64,000 bases of DNA from Candidatus Symbiobacter mobilis CR. Its GTDB lineage: Bacteria; Pseudomonadota; Gammaproteobacteria; Burkholderiales; Burkholderiaceae_C. Under the pieces are notes generated by a model. The model saw nothing but the letters and a program-made list of their open reading frames with translations. It was not told the origin of the DNA and made no database searches. Positions 1 to 8,126 of the stretch are shown one piece after another. How positions within the stretch are numbered: the stretch's first letter is position 1; the number at the start of each line of letters is the position of its first letter. The stretch spans positions 1,798,001 to 1,862,000 of the forward strand of contig NC_022576.1 of assembly GCF_000477435.1 (NCBI RefSeq), given 5' to 3'. A program made the position numbers and the translations under genes.

Positions 1-197
1 GCAGCATCTGCCAACGTTTGTAGGCCGCTGTTGCAGGGGGTAATGGTGCTGTGCGCATTGGCCACGCCGACCATCGGTTTCTGAAAGTCGTCTGCCTGGT
101 AGCCCATTCCATAGAACATCGAACGGTTGGGCGCGCGGGACTTGCCTTCCGTGATGTGCTTGCTGCGTTGGGTGGAGGGGTCGGAGGGTGCGTTCAT
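1..197 (-). CDS. ilvD: Dihydroxy-acid dehydratase, 5' end only
   Basis: Partial gene running off the left edge; only the first 65 codons are present. The reverse strand from the ATG at 197 reads [18 protein letters not shown], then [33 protein letters not shown] and QTLADAA. This is the N-terminus of IlvD, the Fe-S dehydratase of branched-chain amino acid synthesis. The Cys in TPCNSG is the usual cluster ligand region. The gene is divergent from lgt, with about 200 bases between the two starts. The product is assigned from recognisable family sequence; the rest of the gene lies outside the window. Confidence 0.9.
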   Translation of the reverse strand, partial: MNAPSDPSTQRSKHITEGKSRAPNRSMFYGMGYQADDFQKPMVGVANAHSTITPCNSGLQTLADA

Positions 198-396
198 GGT
201 GCGTGCGCTACGAAAAATATCAGCAAAAAGAATCAACAAAACCATGGCCAGTCTCATCAGAACCGGCTCCAAGCCATTGTAGGAAGTGGGTGCGCAGCGA
301 AGTGAAGACGGTGGCCCATCGCCCGGATGGGGCGCCATGGCGACCAGATTACGACGCTGTGCGCGGACCTTGCGTCCTTCCAAGACAATCGCGCCC
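198..396. other. ilvD-lgt divergent intergenic region
   Basis: About 200 bases between the divergent ilvD and lgt starts. Both promoters are expected here, but I see no clear -35/-10 pair or operator. The start of lgt is placed at 397 because the protein reads as Lgt from there; the upstream in-frame extension shows no family resemblance. Confidence 0.4.
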
Positions 397-1212
397 ATGC
401 TGATCCACCCCGCCATCGACCCCGTTGCCCTGCACCTGGGGCCCCTTTCGATCCGCTGGTACGGGCTGACGTACCTCGCGGCCTTTGGCCTGTTCTTTGC
501 CCTGGCGCTGCAGCGCCTGCGCGATGCACCCTTTGCGTCCATGACGGGCGCACGGGCATGGAACCGCCAACATGTCGAAGACTTGCTGTTCCTGGGGGCG
601 ATGGGCGCGATCCTCGGTGGGCGGCTCGGCTATTGCCTGTTTTACAAGCCGGGGTACTACGCCACGCACCCGCTGGAAGTGTTTGCCGTCTGGCAGGGGG
701 GAATGAGTTTTCATGGTGGGATGCTGGGCGCCATCGCTGCGATGGTGTGGTTTGCCTACTCGTGCGGCAAGCCCATGATGGAAGTGACAGATCTCGCCGC
801 GCCCTGCGTTCCCACGGGCTTGGCCTGCGGCAGGCTGGGGAACTTTCTCAATGGCGAGCTATGGGGCAGGCTCTGTGACCCTACCTTGCCTTGGGGCATG
901 GTGTTTCGTGGCGCGGGAGACGCCCCCCGGCACCCGTCGCAGATTTACCAGTTCCTATTGGAAGGGCTGCTGCTTTTCGCGCTGCTGTGGTGGTGGTCAC
1001 GCACGCCGCGCCCTCGGGGGCAGGTTTCTGCGTTTTTTCTACTGGGGTACGGCACGCTGCGTTTCTTCGCCGAATTTTTCCGCGAACCCGACGCGCATCT
1101 GGGGCTGCTGGGCCTGGGGTTGAGCATGGGGCAATGGCTTTGCGTCCCCATGGTGCTGGGCGGCATGGCGCTGTGGGCATGGTCGCTGCGGCAACCTTCG
1201 CAGAACGGCTGA
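397..1212 (+). CDS. lgt: Prolipoprotein diacylglyceryl transferase
   Basis: Inner-membrane enzyme that transfers diacylglycerol from phosphatidylglycerol to the lipobox cysteine of prolipoproteins. The 271-residue protein starts [12 protein letters not shown]. It contains the conserved MSFHGGMLG segment and the Lgt signature [14 protein letters not shown], plus several hydrophobic spans. The length is normal for the family. An upstream ATG at 286 is in frame but adds a non-homologous arginine-rich extension, so 397 is preferred. trmB follows after 8 bases, which suggests one transcript. Confidence 0.96.
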   Translation: MLIHPAIDPVALHLGPLSIRWYGLTYLAAFGLFFALALQRLRDAPFASMTGARAWNRQHVEDLLFLGAMGAILGGRLGYCLFYKPGYYATHPLEVFAVWQGGMSFHGGMLGAIAAMVWFAYSCGKPMMEVTDLAAPCVPTGLACGRLGNFLNGELWGRLCDPTLPWGMVFRGAGDAPRHPSQIYQFLLEGLLLFALLWWWSRTPRPRGQVSAFFLLGYGTLRFFAEFFREPDAHLGLLGLGLSMGQWLCVPMVLGGMALWAWSLRQPSQNG

Positions 1213-1220
1213 GGGCGACG

Positions 1221-1934
1221 ATGGAGCGCAATATCCGCAGTTTTGTGCGGCGCCTGGGGCGGATGACGACTGCGCAGACGCGTGCCCTGGACACACTAGG
1301 CCCGCGCTACGTCGTCCCGTTCTGCCCGCATCCCGTCGATCCACAGGGGCTTTTTGCAGAGTCGGACAACGCCGCGCCCTTGGCCCCCCTAGTGCTGGAA
1401 ATCGGCTTCGGCATGGGGGAGGCAACAGCAACCATCGCGCAGGCGATGCCCGAGACGCGGTTCCTCTGCTGCGACGTGCATGTGCCTGGCGTGGGCGCAC
1501 TGCTGGGGCGCATCGAAGCGCTGGGGCTGCGCAATGTGCGCATCTGTGTGCATGATGCCGTCGAAGTCGTCGGCACGATGCTCCCCCCGGCCTGCCTCGA
1601 CGGGGTGCATCTGTTCTTTCCCGACCCCTGGCCCAAAAAACGCCACCACAAGCGCAGGCTCATCCAACCCACCTTCGTCGATACCCTGGTGCAGCGGGTG
1701 CGCGTGGGCGGGTACCTGCACTGCGCCACCGACATCGAAGACTATGCGCAGCAAATGCTGGCGGTATTGCAAGCCCACCCACAGTGGCACAACACGGCCA
1801 TCGACTTGCCTGGCGATACGGGCTGCGCACCCGGCTTCGTCCCCCGGCCCCCGTACCGGCCCCTGACCAAGTTCGAGCAGCGGGGAGTGCGCCTGGGGCA
1901 TGGTGTGTGGGATTTGGTGTTTGTGCGCAAGTAA
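1221..1934 (+). CDS. trmB: tRNA (guanine-N7-)-methyltransferase
   Basis: SAM-dependent enzyme forming m7G46 in tRNA. The 237-residue product has the SAM-binding motif [10 protein letters not shown] and the family hallmark [16 protein letters not shown]. The C-terminal part contains TKFEQRG, typical of TrmB. The start at 1221 is preceded by GAGG within the 8-base gap after lgt. The open frame extends much further upstream inside lgt, but that part is out-of-frame lgt sequence. Probably cotranscribed with lgt. Confidence 0.95.
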   Translation: MERNIRSFVRRLGRMTTAQTRALDTLGPRYVVPFCPHPVDPQGLFAESDNAAPLAPLVLEIGFGMGEATATIAQAMPETRFLCCDVHVPGVGALLGRIEALGLRNVRICVHDAVEVVGTMLPPACLDGVHLFFPDPWPKKRHHKRRLIQPTFVDTLVQRVRVGGYLHCATDIEDYAQQMLAVLQAHPQWHNTAIDLPGDTGCAPGFVPRPPYRPLTKFEQRGVRLGHGVWDLVFVRK

Positions 1935-1986
1935 GAAATTGGAACTCCCCTGCACGACGCTGCCGGGCGGCTTGCGTTGCCTCATA

Positions 1987-2022
1987 GTTGCATGTGAAGT
2001 ATCATGTAACCACACATGCAAC
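1987..2022. promoter_or_regulatory. Perfect inverted repeat upstream of the MazEF-like pair
   Basis: GTTGCATGTG at 1987-1996 and its exact reverse complement CACATGCAAC at 2013-2022 flank a 16-base spacer. The right arm ends 14 bases before the antitoxin ATG. A palindrome in this position is what an autoregulating antitoxin would bind. That role is inferred from position and symmetry only. Confidence 0.55.
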
Positions 2023-2036
2023 CAATGGAGGGCATC

Positions 2037-2258
2037 ATGGCCTCAATCCACGAATCGACCAGCAAGGTAGCGCGTCACCGCGAGCGGATGCGTGCTGCGG
2101 GGCTGCGGCCTGTGCAGTTTTGGGTGCCGGACACCCGCTCGCCGGAGTTCATGGCGCAGGTGCGCCAGCAGTGCCAAAGTCTCCAGGGCGACCCGGCAGA
2201 AGCCGACGTTTTGCGCTTCACCGAAGAGGCCGCAACCCATGTTGAGGGTTGGGAATGA
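2037..2258 (+). CDS. MazE-like antitoxin (DUF3018 family)
   Basis: Small 73-residue protein with the pattern of DUF3018 antitoxins: a basic N-terminal part (RHRERMRAAGLRPVQFWVPD) and an acidic C-terminus. It should neutralise the adjacent MazF-like ribonuclease and repress its own operon. The start at 2037 is chosen because GGAGGG lies just upstream at 2027-2032; the in-frame ATG at 2016 falls inside the palindrome. The stop overlaps the toxin start (ATGA), indicating translational coupling. Family assignment is by sequence resemblance. Confidence 0.85.
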   Translation: MASIHESTSKVARHRERMRAAGLRPVQFWVPDTRSPEFMAQVRQQCQSLQGDPAEADVLRFTEEAATHVEGWE

Positions 2259-2578
2259 CGCAACGAGGCGACTTGGTGATGGTTTCTCTGCAAGGCAACT
2301 ATGGCAAACCGCGCCCAGCCTTGGTCATCCAATCAGACCTCTTGACGGATTTGGAAAGCGTTGTGCTGTGCCCGGTCACAAGCGATCTGCGCAATGCCGC
2401 ATTTCGCGTGACCGTGGAACCGAATCCCGCCAATGGGTTGCGCACGCTTTCGCAAGTCATGGTAGACAAACTTTCGACGCTGCCGCGTACCAAAATCAGC
2501 GAACCGTTTGGCCGTCTTGATGAAGACAGGATGAAGACGGTAGACCGGGCCTTGCTACTGGTCGTTGGCGTGATCTGA
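2255..2578 (+). CDS. MazF/PemK-family toxin
   Basis: The 107-residue protein begins MTQRGDLVMVSLQG and contains KPRPALVIQSD, the typical MazF/PemK core, followed by the VLCPVTSD strand and the LSQVMVDKLSTL segment. Members are mRNA interferases. The 4-base ATGA overlap with the antitoxin is classical for these modules. The last 24 bases overlap, tail to tail, the 3' end of rsmI, so the TA pair appears wedged against rsmI. It looks intact. Confidence 0.9.
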   Translation: MTQRGDLVMVSLQGNYGKPRPALVIQSDLLTDLESVVLCPVTSDLRNAAFRVTVEPNPANGLRTLSQVMVDKLSTLPRTKISEPFGRLDEDRMKTVDRALLLVVGVI

Positions 2579-3613
2579 TGCCGACGACAAGATGCTTGCT
2601 CGGTTCCCTCGCGGAAATTTCGGCGGTTCCGGCACAGCACGCAACGCCAACGCTTGCGCATAGAGGCTACGGTGGGGGTGGCCGGTGAGTTCCTGCGCAA
2701 TATGCACGGCGGTTTTGAGCGGAACGTGCCGTAGCAAGGTGGTCAGCAAGGGAGAAGCGTCTTCGACTTGCGCAGGCTGCGCAATAGGGTGGAGAACAAG
2801 CGCGAATTCGCCTTTGCAACGGTGGCTGGCGCTATCCAGCCACCCGGCAAGCTCTTGGGCAGGGAGGGTGGCGATGTCCTCGAAGCGCTTGGTCAGTTCC
2901 CGCCCCACGGTGATGATGCGGTCTCCCAGTACCCCCAACGCTTGCGCCAGCGGGCGGATGCGATGGGGTGCTTCGAGCAAGACGACGGCCCGGTGCTCCC
3001 GGCGCAAGACATCAAGGGCCGCACTGCGTTCCCCCTGCGCGGTCGGCAGGAACCCCATGAACACGAACGATCCGCCCCCCACGATGCCAGCGACGCTGAG
3101 CAAGGTCGTCACGCTACTGGCGCCGGGAATGGGCACGACAGAATGACCAGCCTGGCGCACGGCGGCAACCAGCCGCGCACCGGGGTCGCTGACTGCTGGC
3201 GTGCCTGCATCGCTGACGAACGCAACGTTCTTGCCCGCTGCCAGCAAGCGCAGCACCCCCTGCGCAGCCTCGTTTTCGTTGTGTTCGTGTACGGCGATCC
3301 ACGCCGCCGGATGCGCCACGCCATAGGCATCAAGCAAGGCGCGGGTGTGGCGGGTGTCTTCACAGGCCAGAACGTCCATGCGCTGCAATACATCGAGCGC
3401 ACGCAGGCTGATGTCCGCCAGATTGCCAATCGGCGTGGCCACGACGTGGAGCGCACCGTGCCGCAATGCCTGCCCCGCGCACGCCTGGCGGGCGGCTGCG
3501 AGCACGGCCTGTTTTCCTTCCCACGCCGTGGTGGGCGCAACCGGACCGCTTGATCCTGGGCATTCCACCCCCACCATCTGCGCATCTGCCAAGTTTTCAT
3601 CGAGGTGCTGCAT
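2555..3613 (-). CDS. rsmI: 16S rRNA 2'-O-ribose methyltransferase RsmI
   Basis: Methylates C1402 of 16S rRNA using SAM. Core motifs are [17 protein letters not shown] near the N-terminus, [30 protein letters not shown] and [12 protein letters not shown], all characteristic of RsmI. The annotated product has 352 residues, longer than the usual 280-300. About 50 residues precede the core (start [13 protein letters not shown]) and may be over-called; a start nearer the core is possible. The C-terminus runs about 25 residues past the normal end, into the mazF 3' end. If the start at 3613 is right, its start codon overlaps that of divergent htpX. Confidence 0.92.
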   Translation of the reverse strand: MQHLDENLADAQMVGVECPGSSGPVAPTTAWEGKQAVLAAARQACAGQALRHGALHVVATPIGNLADISLRALDVLQRMDVLACEDTRHTRALLDAYGVAHPAAWIAVHEHNENEAAQGVLRLLAAGKNVAFVSDAGTPAVSDPGARLVAAVRQAGHSVVPIPGASSVTTLLSVAGIVGGGSFVFMGFLPTAQGERSAALDVLRREHRAVVLLEAPHRIRPLAQALGVLGDRIITVGRELTKRFEDIATLPAQELAGWLDSASHRCKGEFALVLHPIAQPAQVEDASPLLTTLLRHVPLKTAVHIAQELTGHPHRSLYAQALALRAVPEPPKFPRGNRASILSSASDHANDQ

Positions 3614-4511
3614 GCAAAGAATCCTGCTCTTTTTGCTGACGAATGTCTTGGTCGTGGCCGTGCTGGGGGTGACCGCGAACCTGCTGGGGCTGCGAGGGTA
3701 TCTGCAAGCGAACGGGTTGCATCTGGGAATGCTCCTGGGCTTCGCTTTCTTGATGGGCTTCGGCGGCGCGATCTTTTCGCTGTTGATCAGCAAGCCGATG
3801 GCGAAGTGGACAGCCGGGGTGCGGATCATCGACCAACCATCCAATGCGACGGAAGCATGGCTCGTGCAAACCGTACACGAACTGGCCGAACGTGCGGGGA
3901 TCGGCAGGCCAGAAGTCGGGGTGTTCGACGGCGCGCCCAACGCCTTTGCCACGGGGGCGTTCAAAAACTCTGCCCTCGTTGCCGTGAGCACGGGGCTGCT
4001 GGAATCGATGAACGCCGACGAGGTACGTGCGGTACTGGGCCACGAAATCGCCCACGTTGCGAATGGGGACATGGTGACGATGACCTTGATCCAAGGCGTG
4101 ATGAACACCTTCGTCGTCTTTTTGAGCCGCGCCATCGGGTACGCAGTCGATGCATTCCTGCGCCGGGGCGACGACCGTGGTCATGGGCCAGGCATCGGCT
4201 ACCTGCTCACGACCGTCGTACTCGACATCGTGCTGGGCTTCGCCGCCGCAATCGTGGTGGCATGGTTCAGCCGCCATCGCGAATTCCGCGCCGATGCGGG
4301 TTCCGCCGCCCTGCTGGGGCAAACGCGCCCAATGATCGCCGCGCTAGACCGGCTTCGCTCCCTGCACGCTGCGCCGCTACCGCGCAGCCTGGCTGCGCTG
4401 GGCATCCACGGCGGCATGTCGCAGCTCTTTGCCACGCACCCCCCGCTCGAAGAACGCATCGCCGCGCTGCGCAATCTTCGCCCCGGTGATTCTGCGTTGC
4501 GGTTGGACTAG
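3612..4511 (+). CDS. htpX: Membrane zinc metalloprotease HtpX
   Basis: Inner-membrane protease of the M48 family, involved in membrane protein quality control. The 299-residue product starts [11 protein letters not shown], as in E. coli HtpX. It has two N-terminal membrane spans, the zinc motif [11 protein letters not shown] and the third-ligand region [11 protein letters not shown], with two more hydrophobic spans between them. The C-terminal [16 protein letters not shown] is also conserved. The gene is divergent from rsmI with overlapping start codons. A small hairpin lies just after the stop. Confidence 0.95.
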   Translation: MQRILLFLLTNVLVVAVLGVTANLLGLRGYLQANGLHLGMLLGFAFLMGFGGAIFSLLISKPMAKWTAGVRIIDQPSNATEAWLVQTVHELAERAGIGRPEVGVFDGAPNAFATGAFKNSALVAVSTGLLESMNADEVRAVLGHEIAHVANGDMVTMTLIQGVMNTFVVFLSRAIGYAVDAFLRRGDDRGHGPGIGYLLTTVVLDIVLGFAAAIVVAWFSRHREFRADAGSAALLGQTRPMIAALDRLRSLHAAPLPRSLAALGIHGGMSQLFATHPPLEERIAALRNLRPGDSALRLD

Positions 4512-4514
4512 GAA

Positions 4515-4533
4515 GCTGTTTCGCGAAAACAGC
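4515..4533 (+). terminator. Hairpin after htpX, no U tract
   Basis: GCTGTTT (4515-4521) pairs with AAACAGC (4527-4533) around a CGCGA loop, four bases after the htpX stop. No run of T follows, so a Rho-independent terminator is only a weak possibility; it could instead be an mRNA-stabilising 3' hairpin. Confidence 0.35.
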
Positions 4534-4632
4534 GCCATGACGGGAACCGGGTCAGGCATATTGCGGCGAACCGAACTGGTAGCCAGTCCATGGGAAACCG
4601 CCCCGGCAGCCATTGCATAGAAGCCTTGCGAC

Positions 4633-4656
4633 GCAGGCCATCAAGCAGGCCATCAA
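4633..4656. repeat. 12-base tandem duplication
   Basis: GCAGGCCATCAA occurs twice in direct succession (4633-4644 and 4645-4656). The second copy covers the stop codon of the minus-strand cation efflux gene. It is probably a slippage product, with no evident function. Confidence 0.8.
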
Positions 4657-5570
4657 TCTTGATCCAGCTCCTGATCAATCATTGACAGCGGATCTTCTAT
4701 CGGCTCCAGATGCGTGGTGACATGCGCATGGAGCAAGACGCGACGAATATCCGTTTCCAAACGATCCACCCAGTCATGGCCGAACTGCACCGTCCACGTA
4801 CCGGGTACCAGGACATGTAGCGTGATGAACGCCCGGCTGCCAGCCTGGCGGGTACGAAGGGCATGAAAGCTCAGGCCGTGGGCACGATACTGGGCGAGCA
4901 CGGCCTCGATTTGCGAAAGCTTGTCAGCGGGCAAGGAAACATCCATGAGGCCGTCTGCGGAGCGCCGCATGAGCTGCCAACCAGTCCAGATGATGTTCAC
5001 CGCAACGAGCATGGCAATCGCAGGATCAAGCCAGAGCCAGTCGGTGAGGACTACCAATCCAACGCCAAGAATCACACCAACCGATGTCCACACATCGGTC
5101 ATCAAGTGATGTGCATCTGCCTCCAGCGTAATGGAGTTGTTTTCGCGTCCCACCTTCATCAGAATGCGTGCGGTGGCGAAATTGATGACGGACGCTACAA
5201 CGGAAACCAACAAACCGACCCCGACTGCTTCGATGGGCTGAGGATTGATCAGTCGCTCGATTCCGGTATAACCAATACTGATTGCGGCGAACAGAATCAG
5301 GATTCCCTCGAAAGCGCTGGAGAAGTATTCCGCCTTGCCATGGCCATGCGGATGTTCGACATCCGCAGGCAGCGCCGCCAACGTGAGCATCCACAGCGCC
5401 ATGAGCGCCCCCGCAAGATTGACGAACGACTCCATGGCGTCCGACAACAGACCCACCGAGCCGGTCAGCCACCAAGCCATCCCTTTCAGCAGGATGGTGG
5501 TCACCGCAGCGGCGATGGAAAGCCAAGCGTAGCGGGTAAGGGACGGCGGCAGCACGGATGCAGACTCCAT
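4653..5570 (-). CDS. Cation diffusion facilitator family transporter
   Basis: Proton-driven divalent metal exporter of the CDF family in the inner membrane, 305 residues. The N-terminal half has about six hydrophobic spans. Metal-site motifs are [11 protein letters not shown] in the second span, the loop [13 protein letters not shown], and [14 protein letters not shown], where the conserved His and Asp pair occurs. The C-terminal cytoplasmic ferredoxin-like domain follows (SLPADKL to the end). The metal (Zn, Fe, Cd or Co) cannot be set from sequence alone. It stands alone between htpX and the pilin gene. Confidence 0.93.
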   Translation of the reverse strand: MESASVLPPSLTRYAWLSIAAAVTTILLKGMAWWLTGSVGLLSDAMESFVNLAGALMALWMLTLAALPADVEHPHGHGKAEYFSSAFEGILILFAAISIGYTGIERLINPQPIEAVGVGLLVSVVASVINFATARILMKVGRENNSITLEADAHHLMTDVWTSVGVILGVGLVVLTDWLWLDPAIAMLVAVNIIWTGWQLMRRSADGLMDVSLPADKLSQIEAVLAQYRAHGLSFHALRTRQAGSRAFITLHVLVPGTWTVQFGHDWVDRLETDIRRVLLHAHVTTHLEPIEDPLSMIDQELDQD

Positions 5571-5659
5571 AACGCAGAACCTATTCGAATAGATTAGGAC
5601 TTACGCAAAGTTGTCCCGGCTCGGCATACCGACGAAGACCGTACACGAAACATCCATTC

Positions 5660-6172
5660 TTAGCCACCACAATTGGATGGCAAATACTTGCCAGAAATAG
5701 TACCTTTTGTGCCAAAGTGTGTAACAGGGTCTTGGTCGGCAGAATTGCAGTTCCAGACAATCTTTCCGATTGGTGGAGTCGAACTTGTGTCGGTGCCGTA
5801 CAACCTGGTGCCCGTCGCACCACCCACACGGGGGGCCAACACCAACGTATTGGCTCCAGCCGGGGCGATGGCTGTGGTATACGTGATGATGATATTTCCA
5901 CGTGCATTGTCGATGGCAATACTGCTGACATAAGGCGTTGGAGATGGGCTAGTCCACCCCCTGCTAAACGGATCTCCCTGCATGGCATTGCCAAGCACGG
6001 TTACTTTGGCAGGCGCTGCAAGCGCCAGACCTTCGCTGGCTTTGGCCCGAATGATGAAAAGCTGGTACGCTGGCACAGCCATTGCGGCCAGAATGCCGAT
6101 GATGGCCACGACAATCATCAATTCAATCAGCGTGAACCCGCTGTAAGGTAGGGTCTTGGAATGCGAGGACAT
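5660..6172 (-). CDS. pilA: Type IV major pilin-like prepilin
   Basis: The 170-residue prepilin begins [12 protein letters not shown], then [20 protein letters not shown]. The prepilin peptidase site is G|FTLIEL with Glu5, and the hydrophobic helix follows. The mature part has a pilin-like alpha-beta layout and a C-terminal Cys pair (VWNCNS and PSNCGG) that would form the D-loop disulfide. Cytoplasmic start choices further upstream only add non-homologous residues. Pilus motility or adhesion is the expected role. No other pil genes are adjacent, and no sigma-54 site was recognised upstream. Confidence 0.93.
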   Translation of the reverse strand: MSSHSKTLPYSGFTLIELMIVVAIIGILAAMAVPAYQLFIIRAKASEGLALAAPAKVTVLGNAMQGDPFSRGWTSPSPTPYVSSIAIDNARGNIIITYTTAIAPAGANTLVLAPRVGGATGTRLYGTDTSSTPPIGKIVWNCNSADQDPVTHFGTKGTISGKYLPSNCGG

Positions 6173-6286
6173 GGTGCAAATATCAATGATGGGTCTACCA
6201 AAATTGGGGCCTAATTCGGTCAATACATTTCGACCAATACATGTCTGCCAATAACCGTACAGGCACCAACCACTCGTACTACCGAT

Positions 6287-6400
6287 CTTCACTCAGGTAC
6301 TCACACTATTGTGGAGCATCCGCTGTTCTTTGGGTGGGTTCCGCCACACCGTTCCGATTGGTGATCCGTTCCGCACTGGGAACAGTCGAGAAACTCGCCT
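6287..6400 (-). pseudogene. IS3-family transposase 3' remnant
   Basis: The reverse strand can be read VRNGSPIGTVWRNPPKEQRM, which aligns with VRNWSPVETVWLNPAKEHRA at the C-terminus of the intact IS3 transposase at 18.8-19.9 kb. DNA resemblance continues past the stop toward the element end (TTCACTCAGG at about 6287), but the terminal TGTCCG is missing. It is a leftover end of a related element, not a functional gene. It fuses with an unrelated short frame to its right. Confidence 0.75.
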
Positions 6401-6573
6401 GGCTCGTCCCGTCCGAACAGGTAGTGAACCGTATCACCACGACCGTAGTCGCCATCCTCGCCCCCAATGTGGCCGCGCCGCCGGTGTATCACGTCCTCAT
6501 CGGGCAGCCGGTGGCCGCAGTGATCCATCAGGTGAGCCAAGGTAGCTTGTATGGCGGCGAGCGAGTGTGTCAT
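6401..6573 (-). pseudogene. Truncated unidentified frame after the antitoxin remnant
   Basis: A frame from the ATG at 6573 (MTHSLAAIQATLAHLMDH, then DTVHYLFGRDEPGEF) overlaps the stop of the upstream antitoxin remnant in an ATGA arrangement. It then runs into the IS3 remnant. I do not recognise the family. The coupling suggests it was the second gene of a two-gene unit before the IS debris replaced its 3' part. Confidence 0.4.
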
Positions 6574-6796
6574 GCTGGATTGCTGTTCCATGATGCCTGG
6601 ACGGCCATCAGCCGCTCAAGACCTTCGTTGGCGCGTCCAGCCCGAAGAACACCTGATCGAGCAATACCGATTGCGCACGCTCGCAAGCGGCTTCCAGCAT
6701 GAAGTCCGAACGGTTTTTGCCCAGCAAGTTGGCGGCGTGATCGATCAGTTCACGCTGCTCCGGCAAGGCGCGCAAATGGATGGCAGCAGCGCGCAT
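6570..6796 (-). pseudogene. DUF1778 (TacA-like) antitoxin, frameshifted
   Basis: The reading from the ATG at 6796 (AIHLRALPEQRELIDHAANL, then GKNRSDFMLEAACERAQSVL) is a ribbon-helix-helix DUF1778 antitoxin, normally paired with a GNAT acetyltransferase toxin. After LDQVFFGLDA the frame breaks and stops at 6608. The family's C-terminal end continues in another frame as NEGLERLMAVQASW with a stop at 6570. About a dozen residues have therefore been lost with a frameshift. A strong Shine-Dalgarno (GAGGAGG at 6801-6807, minus strand) remains. No GNAT toxin follows. Confidence 0.8.
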
Positions 6797-7013
6797 GGCG
6801 CCTCCTCATGCAAATTCATTGGATACACAAATGATACGGTGCACGTGGAGCTGTTACCGACAGCCTGCTTGGCTAGAGCAGGCGACGAGTCCCACCCCAA
6901 CCATGCACAATCTTCCAATCCACACCGTCCGATCCGTCGTCGCTTGCGGACGGAGACTTTCCATGCGGCCCGCGATAGTCGCCGCAACCTGATCCTGCAA
7001 TATCGAGCCACAA
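6797..7013. other. Intergenic region with a copy of the polA leader
   Basis: It holds the Shine-Dalgarno and presumed promoter of the minus-strand antitoxin remnant and the lead-in to the FliG-like gene. Bases 6895-6916 are identical to 21412-21433, the sequence around the polA start codon, and TCCACACC follows shortly after in both. No other feature was seen. Confidence 0.5.
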
Positions 7014-7469
7014 ATGCCGCAAAGGGAATCGTCCATCTCCATTACCGGGGACGCTGATACTTTTCGCAAACCCGTGGACATTCTGCGCGAATGGGACGCC
7101 CGGTCACTCCAGACCTTTCTCTGCGAAGTCGATTCGGAAACATTGATCCACTTCCTCTGGTACATGAAGAGTGGCCAGTTGCTTTGTCGAGTGCTCCAAA
7201 ACATGTCGCAGCGAGCTGCGGAAATGGTTTTCGACGATCTGGAAAATACCTGGAGTGGAAAAGACCCGGATCATGCCCATGCGTTCGATGCCGAAAAAGG
7301 CCGACTGGCCATCAGCAGGGTCATGGACATCGTCGAGCGTCTGATCGCAGAAGGGCACATCCCGAATGACTTGGCGCACCGCCTCCCCACATCCTCACCG
7401 CCCGTCCTTCACCCGCTGGGCGAGGGGAGCGTCAAGAAGCCGCTTCGCGACTTCCCGATGGTCGAATAA
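7014..7469 (+). CDS. Small soluble protein resembling the FliG C-terminal domain
   Basis: 151 residues with no signal peptide or membrane span. The middle (ILREWDARSLQTFLCEVDS, then LLCRVLQNMSQRAAEMVFDD and VMDIVERLIAEGHIP) follows the FliG C-terminal domain pattern: an 'LDDRxIQxLLREVD'-like start, then 'I..NMS.RAA.ML..D', then a helix ending in an 'L..EGEI'-like stretch. The N and middle domains of true FliG (about 330 residues) are absent. In flagella this domain is the rotor face that contacts MotA. The next gene resembles the MotA cytoplasmic part, so the two may interact. No flagellar genes are nearby. Function unknown. Confidence 0.65.
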   Translation: MPQRESSISITGDADTFRKPVDILREWDARSLQTFLCEVDSETLIHFLWYMKSGQLLCRVLQNMSQRAAEMVFDDLENTWSGKDPDHAHAFDAEKGRLAISRVMDIVERLIAEGHIPNDLAHRLPTSSPPVLHPLGEGSVKKPLRDFPMVE

Positions 7470-7492
7470 CACAACCTCTTCTGGAACCTTCC

Positions 7493-8026
7493 ATGGGGAA
7501 TTGCCACCAATCCTCGCCATATTGGGCCTGGCTAGGATGCCTGTATGCAATCGGGCTGAAGATCCGCCGCGAAGGTCTGCTGGCCATCGAGGAAGATATC
7601 GTCCATCCACACCAGGAAGATTCGCTGTTTGGAAAATATCCACTGACACGGAAACAACCGTATTTGGATTTTGCCTGTGATACCTTGCGGATGATGGTCG
7701 ACGGCATGGCACAGCATTCCGGAAGGATCGACCTGTACCTTGACAATGCAGTTCGTGCTAACCGCCGCCAATGGTTTTGGCGACGCGCCAACGAGAATCT
7801 GCTCCAACTCATCGCCATCACGCTGCGGATGCTCAGTGACGGCCACCATCCCAACATTGCCTGTGAATTTGGGCGGCAAGCGATTCCCTTTGCGCAGCGC
7901 CCGACTTTTGATGACATGGGGGCCTGGCTGAAAGAGCAGCGTGCATCCAGCCGGATTCCTCTCTCAAAAGAACGTATTGCAGCATTCCTGCAAAGCATCG
8001 GCGCTGACGGTACCGATGTGCAATGA
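7493..8026 (+). CDS. Soluble protein resembling the MotA cytoplasmic region
   Basis: 177 residues. The segment AIGLKIRREGLLAIEEDI, followed by PYLDFACDTLRMMVDGM, matches the MotA/PomA loop pattern (R-x-E-G-L-L-A-L-E ... L-x-x-x-V-D-G). The second half (NENLLQLIAITLRMLSDGHH, then GRQAIPFAQRP) looks like a partial repeat of the same motif. The membrane helices that make MotA a proton channel are missing, apart from a short hydrophobic N-terminal stretch (YWAWLGCLYAIGL). It starts 23 bases after the FliG-like gene, probably in one operon. Role unknown; a non-flagellar derivative is inferred. Confidence 0.55.
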   Translation: MGNCHQSSPYWAWLGCLYAIGLKIRREGLLAIEEDIVHPHQEDSLFGKYPLTRKQPYLDFACDTLRMMVDGMAQHSGRIDLYLDNAVRANRRQWFWRRANENLLQLIAITLRMLSDGHHPNIACEFGRQAIPFAQRPTFDDMGAWLKEQRASSRIPLSKERIAAFLQSIGADGTDVQ

Positions 8027-8126
8027 CCATGATGACCGGGCGCGGCCTGCCAAGCAACCCTTTGACGGAAACACCAATGCAGTCAGATGGCTCTGCATCC
8101 CATTGCATTGCTGGGCCGGTTTGGCG

